From contig NW_022985168.1 of the NCBI RefSeq assembly GCF_010093535.1, positions 878,752-942,751 on the forward strand: DNA of 64,000 nucleotides. Direction: 5' to 3'. The notes below the pieces were generated by a model. It had not been told where the DNA came from and did no database searches. It was given only the letters and a program-made list of their open reading frames with translations. Source of the DNA: Lindgomyces ingoldianus. Taxonomy: Eukaryota; Ascomycota; Dothideomycetes; Pleosporales; Lindgomycetaceae. Positions 55,549 to 64,000 of this stretch are shown one piece after another; the first letter of the stretch is position 1, and the number at the start of each line of letters is the position of its first letter. Made by a program: the position numbers and the translations under genes.

Positions 55549-56138
55549 TTAGCAGAGCTTGCTCTGCTTATTATATTCGGGTTTGCAGAACGAAAAGTTG
55601 AGCAGAATCTCCTCTTTTAGACGCGCTAGTTAGTCAGAATTTCTTCAGATAAACCCCAGTAACACTGTTTCTCTGTCACCTTATGTGTTTCTTATATTCT
55701 TTTTTAAAAAAAATGTATACCTAATGTAAGTGCACCTTTACGCTAATTTGCATGCAGTTTGCTCTAGCATGCGTTGTGTAAAACATGTTTAAATTATAGT
55801 TAGTTGCGTCTGTTCCACCTCTCTAGCCACATCGGTGTGTCGGGGATTGGCATCAGCCACATTGGTGTGTCGAGAATTGGCATCAGCCGCATCGGTGTGT
55901 CGGGGATTGGCATCAGCCGCATCGGTGTGTCGGGGATTGGCAGTTGCTCGCACACCTGAGTTGCCAAGACCACACCACAACAAACTTTATTATGGCCCAT
56001 AACAACCCACTCTAGCATTATAGAGTACAGTACAGCCTAGAATATTATTTAGATACTACTTCTACTTCTTGCTTACACGTTTGCGCGTTATGCCTAGTCT
56101 AATTACACTGTCCGCAGCGCCTTTAGGATTGCTTATCT
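55549..56138 (-). mobile_element. Composite unit H, right copy (inverted), with Helitron-like 3' terminus
   Basis: Read on the minus strand it contains a PogA 3'-end fragment (56,138 down to 55,943), the 30-bp minisatellite, about 255 bp of unique sequence ending caaacccgaata, then a hairpin, agcagagc-aa-gctctgct, and CTAA followed by T. The terminus equals the one at 53,192-53,211 apart from C-to-T changes. The 5' end lies beyond the nested elements to the right. A Helitron that captured a pogo end would explain it; this is inference. Confidence 0.6.
55825..55942. repeat. 30-bp minisatellite, right copy
   Basis: Four units of atcggtgtgtcggggattgg plus catcagccac/gc, the reverse complement of the array at 26,825-26,932 with one more complete unit. 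Two minus-strand open frames here (55,789-56,018) are just the repeat read through. Confidence 0.9.
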
Positions 56139-57052
56139 TGTCAGATTGAAGCACTGTTTCTGGGCTTCCTGAGATGAATGATGGGTTTTAGATATGATGT
56201 AACGTACTTCACGGGCGAGTTGCTCACACACCTAAGTTGCTTACTTTTGCTAAGACCCTACTAAACTACCTTTCTTACACTAATGCATTCCCTATAACAC
56301 TACTTAGACGCGCTAAAAGAATGTTAGATACAGCTTATGCTCTAAGCTTTTAAACAAGACATTAAACTCTTAAAAAAATATGCTATAGCTATGTATAAAG
56401 TCTTATAAAAAATAAAAAATAACTATAGCACTAGATAACCTTTATAAGCTAATTCTACAGCTAAATTATAAAGGCTAAGTAATAAAAAAAGCAGGTAATT
56501 ATTAAGACTATACTTAAGCTATATGCGTAAGGAATTTCCTCTTAAATAGCATTTATAGCTAATATAGCTAATTCTTTGCGCGCTAAGCGTAATCTAGGCT
56601 ATGTTTACATAAACTAGCCTTGTATGTTTATAAAGCGTTATTTAAAGCTTAACGTAAAGTTTTAAGTGTAAGTATAGTTAAAAGATATTTAGCTAATTAT
56701 AAACTTTATTGTACTAAAGTTATATATGTTATTATCTTAGATACTATACTTAGCTTTAATATTCTCTATAAGGCTAAACCTGCTTTAAATTACTCTAGAA
56801 CTTTTATAAAAGGCTTTTTTATAGTTATACTTATGCTTAAATGTTACTTTAAGCTCTAAATAACGCTTTATAAACATACTAAGCTAGTTTATGCAAACAT
56901 AGCCTAGATTATGCTTAGCGCATAAAGAATTAGCTATATTAGCTATAAATGCTATTTAAGAGGAAATTCCTTACGCATATAGCTTAAGTATAGTCTTAAT
57001 AATTACCTGCTTTTTTTTATTACCTAGCCTTTATAATTTAGCTATAGAATTA

Positions 57053-58919
57053 ACGTACTTTATAGGCGAGTTGCTTACACACCTAAGTTGCTTACTTTTG
57101 CTAAGACCCTACTACACTACTTTTTTTATACTAATGCATTCCTAACAACACTACTTAAACATGTTAAAGAAATGTTAGATATAGCTTACACTTTAGGCTT
57201 TTAAATAAAACATAACACTTTTTAACTAACATGCTGCAGCTATTTATAAGGTTTTTTAAAAAATAATAAGTAACTAACACACTAGATAACCTTTTTAAGC
57301 TAATTATACAGCTAACTTATAAAAGCTAGATAATAATAAAGAGTAGGTAATTATTTAGCACATACTTAAGCTAGATGTGCAAGGATTTCCCCTCTAGCTA
57401 GTAGCTGTAGCTAATATAGCTAATTTTTTACACACTAAGCATAATATAGGCTATATTAGCATAAACTAGCTTAATATGTTTATTAAGTATTACCTAAAGC
57501 TTAAAGTAAAGTTTACATGTAAAAATAACTATAAAAAAGCTTTTTATAAAGATTTTATAGTAATTTAAAGCTAGTTTAACTTTATAAAGAATATTAAAGC
57601 TAAGTATAGTATTTAAGATAATAATATATATAACTTTAATAAAACAGAGTTTATAATAGGCTAAATATCTACTAAAGCAGTTATTATAGGTTTAGAGAAA
57701 TAAAGACAGCTAAAAGTAGTCTAGCTAGGTAACTAGGAGTAGATAATAGCTATCTAGGGCATTAATGCTAAAAAGTAGGCTATTTTGCTTTTTATTATTT
57801 TCTAGGGTAGCAACTACTTTTTAAACTAGTATAAAAAGAAAATTTTACTTTAAAATTAAGTTATTATAATTTCTAAGCATAGCTAGACTACTAATTTGCT
57901 TAGTCTAGACTAGTTAAAGCACTTTAACGCGTAAATAAAGAAGTGTACTATTAGCAGCTACTATCTGCTAGTGATTAACAGCTATAAGAGCTATAACTTA
58001 CTTTATTTTTAGTAATACTATAAAAATAATAAAATTATTACTATTTATATACTTTTTTACTTATTACACTTTTTATAGCTACTTAATGTAGGTTGTTTTA
58101 CTTTTTTAAAAAAAAGTATATAAGCGCTAAGCTAAAAACTTTATACATAACTAAATTACTTATATTATAAAAATAAAGTTTCTGCTATGCTTTAAAGTAG
58201 CTTATAATGCTATACTTACTTTTAGTAATATTTAAGAAAAGTTTTAAGGCGCTAGATTAGTTCTTTTTAACCTATAATAAGTTATAATAAGCTTTAATGT
58301 AAAGTTATGCACTTTATTACTACTACTACTTATATATAACAAGCTTTAGTAGTTATAAACTTTAAGTAATACTTTAGAACTTAAGTTATAATTAATACTT
58401 ATAAAAATAAAAATTTAAAAGCATATAAATAGTTTACTAACTTTTATAGTTAAAGTGTTTAAAAAAAGTTTAAAAAAAGTAGTAATAATTATATATAAGC
58501 TAGTATTAGCATAATAAAAAATTACTAAGCTTTAAGCAGCTAATAAGGCTACTACATAACATAAATTATATAAAAGAAAGTAGATTAAAGTAAAAGAAAC
58601 TTTAATAATTTAAAAAATTTTACACTTAATAGCTTTAAAGAAGTTTAAGGCGCACAGTAATAGGAAAAAGGTAAAGAAGCAGGTGTAAGCTAAAGTAGGT
58701 AAGCTATTTTAAAGGCGCTACAGATAGTGTAATTAGACTAGGCATAACACGTAAATGTGTAAGTAAGAAGTAGAAGTAGTATCTAAATAATATTCTAAGC
58801 TGTACTGTACTATATAGTGCTAGAGCAGGTTGTTATAGGCTATAATAGAGTTTATTAGGGTGGGGTCTTAGCAAAAGTGAGCAACTTAGGTGTGTAAGCG
58901 ACTCGCCTATAAAGTACGT
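57053..58919 (+). mobile_element. PogA copy 3, full-length 1,867 bp, inside FB2
   Basis: The termini acgtactttataggcg and ...cctataaagtacgt with TA (57,051-57,052 and 58,920-58,921). The empty site is visible in FB1 near 31,499 (gaattagcttat). Parent element inside its own deletion derivative. Confidence 0.93.
57200..58750 (+). pseudogene. PogA copy 3 transposase, degenerate
   Basis: The best-preserved reading of this family. At 57,630-57,660 is YNF(N)KTEFIIG (family YNFDETGFxMG). At 57,675-57,740 are KAVIIGLEK and QLKVVxLGNxE. At 57,745-57,800 are GINAKxxAIL-FIIF. At 57,965-58,000 is LLVI(N)SYKSYN (family LLxDGHxSHN). At 58,041-58,100 is a block ending FLxLLNVGCF (family HLLQPLDVGxF). At about 58,630-58,700 is a basic tail, ALKKFKAHSNRKKVKKQV. 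The catalytic Asp codons are mainly Asn now, and Trp/Gln codons are stops. This is the pogo/Fot1 DDE architecture. Confidence 0.85.
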
Positions 58920-59293
58920 TAGCTTATAAAAGTTATTTAGTGCTATGGTTATTTATTATTTTTTATAAAACTTTATATATAGCTATAGCACATTTTTTAA
59001 GAGTTTTATATCTTATTTAAAAGCTTAGAGTGTAAGCTATATCTAACATTCTTTTAGCGTGTCTAAGTAGTGTTGTAGGGAATGCATTAGTGTAGGAAGA
59101 GTAGTTTAGTAGGGTCTTAGCAAAAGTAAGCAACTCAGGTGTGTGAGCAACTCGCCCGTGAAGTACGTTATAGGATAATGATTAATTGTATTGATTTATC
59201 GATCTTTTTTTCTGCTCTGCTCGTGTTGCTCGGCTTTTGTTTTTCCGGTCCGAGTCCCTCGCGCACTAGCCCTATGCGCGACCAGCTTGCAAC

Positions 59294-59583
59294 TGTAACG
59301 ATTCTACGAATCGTTCCATCTCGGGTCGCTCGGATCCTATCCGAAGGGTCCCCGTATCGGCCCCGACCATGACTCGACCTAGTCCCCCGCAGTTACCCCT
59401 ATTCCCTTATGTATTTAGTCGCACCTTGCCTCTATAGCTAGCTTAGTAGTTTTCTAATATCCTTTTGTACAAGGCCTATAAGTGTTAATAGCATTCCTAG
59501 GTTTAGAGTCCCCACGCACTCCTATATGCCTCTAAGTGGATTCCCTCTGCATTTAGACCTATTGTCTTGCCTATGCTGTTACA
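59294..59583 (+). repeat. GypB copy 2, 5' LTR (290 bp)
   Basis: Starts tgtaacgattctacgaatcg (perfect aacgattc-tac-gaatcgtt hairpin) and ends ctatgctgttaca. The outer half is clean and the inner half mutated. It is followed by the same internal start as GypB copy 1. Confidence 0.9.
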
Positions 59584-59734
59584 TTATATTAGAAAACTTA
59601 CTTTTGCTAGTAATAGCTTTATTAATAATATTATATTAATTATTTATTTAACTATGTTTAACTCTAAAAAGTGTTTAATTTAGGTTAAGTTACTATTTTT
59701 ACACACTATTATATTAAATTATTTAGTTAGTATA
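59584..59734 (+). mobile_element. GypB copy 2 internal sequence, leader
   Basis: 151 bp that match 6035-6181 of GypB copy 1. CopC copy 2 inserted after gtata (59,730-59,734); copy 1 reads ttata at the same place. The rest of this GypB copy lies outside the window. Confidence 0.85.
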
Positions 59735-59986
59735 TGTCCGAATAGTGATATTCGGGCGCCTGGTTGATAGTCACGTGGCTCGGATGCGCCCAGATCCCTG
59801 TGCACGGAGATCTGTGCGCAGAGTTTAGGACTATATTAACCCCTTTCCTTTGTACAATAGAAACAACAAGAAGCAATTAACACTAGTTACTTAACACCCC
59901 TGTGCGATGTTTACACTGTGTAAACCTCTCTGTCTTGTACGCATTTGCTAACACTAAGTGCTAGCTAGCAGAGAGTCTATTTAACA
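59735..59986 (+). repeat. CopC 5' LTR (252 bp)
   Basis: Starts tgtccgaatagtgatattcgg, where ccgaata and tattcgg form a 7-bp stem with a 4-base loop (59,738-59,755), and ends gtctatttaaca. The next bases, ctaattagtagttt, equal the CopA primer-binding region. The outer half keeps CpG. Confidence 0.82.
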
Positions 59987-60399
59987 CTAATTAGTAGTTT
60001 AAATACTATAAAAAAGGAAGCTTTTTTTATACCTTTCTATTTAAAAGTTTATATATAAAAAGAATTCTTTTCTTTACTACTTTAACTATAAATTAGCAAG
60101 AGTAAAGATAGAGTTTAATTTATATGTAAGTAGCTATAAATCTCTGTTTAGTTACCTAAGCAAGAGTAAGAAACCTGTCTGTACAATACTATTTAAAGGT
60201 ATTATATAAATAGTAGTGCTTGTTTAACGCTAGAAGGTCTATTTTATCTTTTTGCACAAGGCTGTTTAGAGGCAGCGTACAACAAGAAGTAAAACAGCGC
60301 GCGACAACGCATAATTAACTACTATAGAGCAACAAGCAACGCCAGCTCTATCTATAACTAGCTAACATAATGTATTAACATATAACTAATACATACCTC

Positions 60400-61780
60400 T
60401 TGTAGGCATCTTAGTAAAGACCCTAGCAGAGCAGATAAACATTAAAGATTAAGTAGATAAGATTAAACTATTAAATAACACACTTAAAAAAAAGCTTAAT
60501 TTATACATAGCTAACTTAATTATAAAACTCTACACGTTAAGCGTAATAGATGTATGTATACTTAAGAACTTTTAGAACAACTTTATAAAGTAGAAGCTTA
60601 TACACTTTAAAAATCTTAGCTAACTGTTTCTACAAAAACTAATTACTACTCTGTAAAACAAAAGCATTAGCTTTAAAAAGGACATAATAGAGGCTACTAC
60701 ACTATATAGACTTATAAAAGAAGAACACATGTTTACTATTCTACTAAAATATTATATAAAACTATTACTACTATTGCTAGTTTTAATGTAATAGAGAATG
60801 TCTCTATATAAATTACCTACAGACCTAATACTTTCTTTGTAATTAGTACAACTACCTTGCAATAGCTTACTGTACAAGAGCATAACTAGGCAGCTACATA
60901 TTCCTGTAGCTACAGCTCTGCATAAGATTCCCTAAAGCTTATACCTACTATATATAATTTAATTACTATACAATCTATACTAACTTCTACCTACATAAGA
61001 TATTACAGCAGAGAACCTTACGCCTAAGAAGGTTATATAATTCTAGAAGGCATAAAAGAAGAAGAATAACTACATAAGGCAACTATATAATATTCTAGCT
61101 AACAAGGCTATAGTATTTATTAAGCTCTGCTAACACCTTACTATCTTTAAAGCATTATATATAAGCATCTTTCCTAATATTTTTAAAGAGCGCGTACACA
61201 TGTTCTACCTTTATAATATTAGTCTAGGATAATTATAGAAGTTACTGTACAAGCAGCTTAGTAATTACTTTAATACTAACATAAACTATAACTAGTATTA
61301 GATAGATTAGACAATAATAAGCTTTACATAAAGTAAGTAGAAAAACTTTATAAAAACCTTATATAAAGCTTTTAAAGCTATAATTAATAAACTTACTCTT
61401 ACATAAAAAGCTCTTAGTCTATAATTCTAAGGCAAGATACTGCTTTACACTACTGTTGTATAAGCATGCTAAGGGTAACCTAAACTTAAATAAGCAATGT
61501 TTTTAATTAAGCCTATATATAAGGCACTGTACAGTAACCTCTGTTTAGCACTTTAGGTTATAATTAATTAACAGAATAATGCATTTATAAATAAATCCTA
61601 AAACATGTACTACACTAATAGGTAATATAGCTTACTATGTACACATAGCTATTAACAACATAGAAGAAGCTTAAGAGGATATAGAGGATTATTTAGACTA
61701 CAGTTCTTTGCATAATTAAAGTAATGCTTTATCTGTTATAAGAAAGAATGTTAGTTAATAAATTATTCTTACATAAATTA
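60400..61780 (+). pseudogene. CopC copy 2 gag, degenerate, with zinc knuckle
   Basis: The frame runs through segments also present in copy 1 (NHSxA-type stretches near 60,880-60,930). At about 61,719-61,760 it reads CFICYKKECxLIN, the RIP form of the KCFVCGKxGCWSxxH nucleocapsid knuckle seen in CopA as well. This part is deleted in CopC copy 1. Confidence 0.7.
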
Positions 61781-61959
61781 ATTTTATATAAAACGCTAAT
61801 ATATCTTTTTATATAAAGAATTTTATAATAAGACACTAACATATAAAAAGGTAAATGTGTATATTTAAAAGTTTAAAGGCAAACTAAAGTAGAAGAAAGA
61901 AGAGTTACACAATAATAATAACCTAAATAAAAAGAAAAGTAAGAAAATTATTAACTACC

Positions 61960-63230
61960 TTACTAATGCTACATTTCTCTACTGCGTGACTACAGAGGAC
62001 ATCTACAGCCTAGAACCTAAAGGATACGCAGAACAGTTTATCCTTAAAGATTAATACTGTACAGTATACTAAGGTAAACTATAGGATACTAGCGCAGTAA
62101 GAATCTCTACTATAGAAAAGTTATAACTTAAAGCATACCTGTAAGAATTCCCTTATACAAAAGTAAACTAGACACTAAAGAAAAAAAGTATTAGCTTTAA
62201 AAAATAAGAATTAATAAAATTAATTAGTACTATATAAATTACTAACTTAGTTAGTAACATAACATATTACATCCTAGACACCCTAACACTGTTCCTACTG
62301 TCTCTAGCAGACGCAGACTAAATAGGTGCGTACTTTAACAACATGCAGAATGTAATTATATAAAGTAATAGAAATACTATTCTAGTTATATAAAAATAAA
62401 GTTATCTATTCTTTAATATATAAAAAAAGAAATTAATGTTCTTCTTTACTAAACATAATCTTTAATAACTACATAAAAGATTTAGCTATCTTTATATAGA
62501 ACAACTTTATATAATGCTTAAAAACGCTAGACATAACGTTAATCTCTTTATACTTAAGAAGATTAAGAAGTTCTGCTACATGTGTTAGCTACATAACTTA
62601 GCACTATAAAGATTTAAGTTTATAATTAAAGATAACTTACACTTTAACTATAAGATAGTAATTAATATTGTATAAATTAGCAACTAAGATGTACTACATA
62701 TAATTAACATAAATACATTATTTTAAGCAGCAACCTTTTTAAAATTAATGTCTGCACAAGATACCTAGAACGCGCTCTGCAAGTGTTAGATTAATACATA
62801 CTAAGGCTTACCTAATTACATTGTACATAACTCTAGTACAAACTTTGCATCTAAAGACTTCTAGAATTGCGCGAAGATTGTAGGAGCAACATGTTAATAG
62901 ATGCTAGTAGAGGCCTATTAGGCTCTAGGGAAGATTAAGCGCGCGCACGCACCACTGCAACGTGCGTACAATATCCTCTGTGCAGAATTAGATAATTATA
63001 TAAACAATAAGTTAGTGTTATAGATAGCTGTTAAAGCCCTAAATAATACAGTAAGACTAAACAGTCTTATACCTACATTGCTTATGTTTAGAACATACCT
63101 AAGAATTAACATAGATTCTGCACTATCCTCTAATATTATTACATAAGCTAACGCTGTATAAAAGGTAATAAAAATGCTTTAAAGCAAAAAGGCAAAAGTT
63201 AATATTAATTATGTAATTAATACTTAGAAT
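61960..63230 (+). pseudogene. CopC copy 2 protease/integrase, degenerate
   Basis: From 61,975 the frame reads FLYCVTTEDIYSLEPKGYAEQF with no stop. The integrase zinc domain is at 62,470-62,600: LHKRFSYLYIE (family H..RFGH), then FCYMCxLHN (Cys-x2-Cys). The first catalytic block, INI(N)TLF, is near 62,700-62,726 and the second, VHNSSTNF, near 62,823-62,850. A basic segment with RAHAPL follows near 62,940. These make up a Copia integrase upstream of RT. Confidence 0.8.
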
Positions 63231-63639
63231 AGCTTAACTTTATATAAAGTACTAAATCTTCTACTTAGTTCTAAAGTAAAGACGTAGTAAGAGAAGAAGG
63301 GATAAATAAAACTGCACATAGTAAAGGGAATTAAGGCCTTAGATATTATTGTTAAGATAGAGAACAGTCTAGTAAAACTCTACTGCACATAAGTTATGCT
63401 GTATTATTATATAAAAGATAAGAATAAACTTGCATAAAAACTGCTAGATCTAGACAAACTAGCCCTAGTACAAAGGGATCCTCTATAAGCATAAAAGAGA
63501 GGTTGTCTACGCAAGTAACTAACTCTAATTAATAGACCACATAAAACAGCCCTTTAAGTAGTATTAGATTTATTATATAAACTAGAACTACAACTAGCTA
63601 AGAGAAGCTATAAAAGACTATATAAGAATCTTATATAAA

Positions 63640-64000
63640 ACACAATGTTTCTAACTTAGAAAAAAAAAGGATAACTACACTCTAGCAATTAAGCTCTGTG
63701 CAGACAGTGTAATTATAACACCTAGAAAACTATTTAAAGAATTAGACTCTATAGAAATAAAAAGCCTAATTATAGGCAGCATGTTTAAGGTACTTCTATA
63801 TAATTTATTAGTCTATAAGAGACAGATCTTTAACCTTTATCTTATACATAAAGTTAAAGGGAAATTAACACAGCTATATAAAAAATTAAAACTAGTATTT
63901 ATAAAACATTTTAATAAAAAATAAAAAAAAGATCCTTACATAGTCCCCTATAATTTAGAAAATAAGTTAGAGGTTAATTTTAGCTATTAGCTTATTACTA
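63640..64000 (+). pseudogene. CopC copy 2 reverse transcriptase, N-terminal start, degenerate
   Basis: Aligns with CopA from 38,150 (same NYTLAIKLC, ITTPRKLFKEL and IFNLYLIHKVKGK blocks). In Copia elements this is the region before the first RT motifs. Cut by the end of the window. Confidence 0.7.

Larger units (their letters stand above)
56202..59168. mobile_element. FB2, fold-back element derived from PogA, split by PogA copy 3
   Basis: The ends acgtacttcacgggcg and ...cgcccgtgaagtacgt flank TA (56,200-56,201 and 59,169-59,170). Own length is 851 + 247 = 1,098 bp, close to FB1. The central spacer is in the opposite orientation relative to FB1, so the whole element is inserted the other way round. 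The end 30-40 bp are free of RIP. Confidence 0.9.
56139..59293 (-). repeat. Solo LTR or LTR, 330-bp family, copy 2, split by FB2 and GypB copy 2
   Basis: Starts tgtcagattgaagcac at 56,139, the reverse complement of the end of copy 1, preceded by tatct (candidate TSD; the PogA fragment in unit H left reads ctcacctact here). It is interrupted by FB2 at a TA (56,200-56,201) and continues at 59,169 to 59,293 (gtgttgctcggcttttg ... cagcttgcaac), where GypB copy 2 inserts. The tandem-repeat half is beyond the window. An open frame at 59,139-59,372 only crosses these junctions. Confidence 0.82.
59735..64000 (+). mobile_element. CopC copy 2, Copia retrotransposon, 5' part, runs off the window
   Basis: The 5' LTR (59,735-59,986), leader, gag, integrase and the start of RT read on the plus strand without nested insertions, which makes it the reference for reading CopC copy 1 (2393 onward). 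The 3' part and 3' LTR are beyond 64,000. Confidence 0.92.

Noticed and set aside
55789..56018. Two minus-strand open frames with PRHTDAADAN-like repeats
   Set aside because: Direct translation of the 30-bp minisatellite, whose unit length is a multiple of three.
1..64000. Mitochondrial DNA or an AT-rich bacterial genome
   Set aside because: LTR retrotransposons with TSDs, pogo elements and RIP-type transitions show nuclear fungal DNA.

Overview
The window looks like an AT-rich, gene-free block from a filamentous ascomycete (Pezizomycotina) genome. I find no intact gene. Nearly all of it is transposable elements mutated by what looks like repeat-induced point mutation (RIP): differences between repeat copies are almost all C-to-T or G-to-A, TpA is very common, and recognisable reverse transcriptase, integrase, RNase H and pogo transposase frames carry TAA/TAG at expected Gln/Trp codons. 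The species cannot be named from this sequence. Family names used here are local labels: GypA, GypB, GypC (Ty3/Gypsy); CopA, CopB, CopC (Ty1/Copia); PogA, PogB, PogC (Fot1/pogo DNA transposons); FB (fold-back derivative of PogA).

Left part (1-23,030): a Copia element (CopC copy 1, plus strand) is broken by a GypA element (1-2392), by PogA copy 1 (2493-19274) and by PogA copy 2 (20156-22022). PogA copy 1 contains PogB (4046-18960), which contains a chromodomain Gypsy, GypB (5745-18815), which contains a second GypA (8740-14608, minus strand), which contains a 201-bp solo LTR (11447-11647). This is six insertion levels, and most boundaries are fixed by target-site duplications (TSDs) or by an uninterrupted homologue elsewhere in the window.

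Middle (23,031-43,985): a GypC element starts at 23,031 and breaks the CopC integrase. It holds a solo LTR and is followed by minisatellites, a composite Helitron-like unit that carries the end of a PogA element, a PogC deletion derivative, and a small MITE. The MITE was hit by CopB (28438-42704) and by a solo GypB LTR. CopB contains the hairpin element FB1 (30656-31755) and full-length CopA (33905-40421).

Right part (43,986-64,000): PogC copy 2 is broken by GypC (44278-54444, minus strand). That element contains a Helitron fragment, an LTR dimer, an almost unmutated GC-normal patch and a solo GypB LTR. Then comes the second, inverted copy of the composite Helitron-like unit, a 330-bp-type LTR broken by FB2 (which itself contains PogA copy 3) and by a GypB element, and finally CopC copy 2, which runs off the window.

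The elements are fossils and do not work together as a system. The most informative patterns are the nesting order, the consistent sparing of the outer edge of each LTR from RIP, the 1.1-kb hairpin elements, and a Helitron-like family that seems to have captured a pogo end plus a minisatellite. All coordinates were read by eye.
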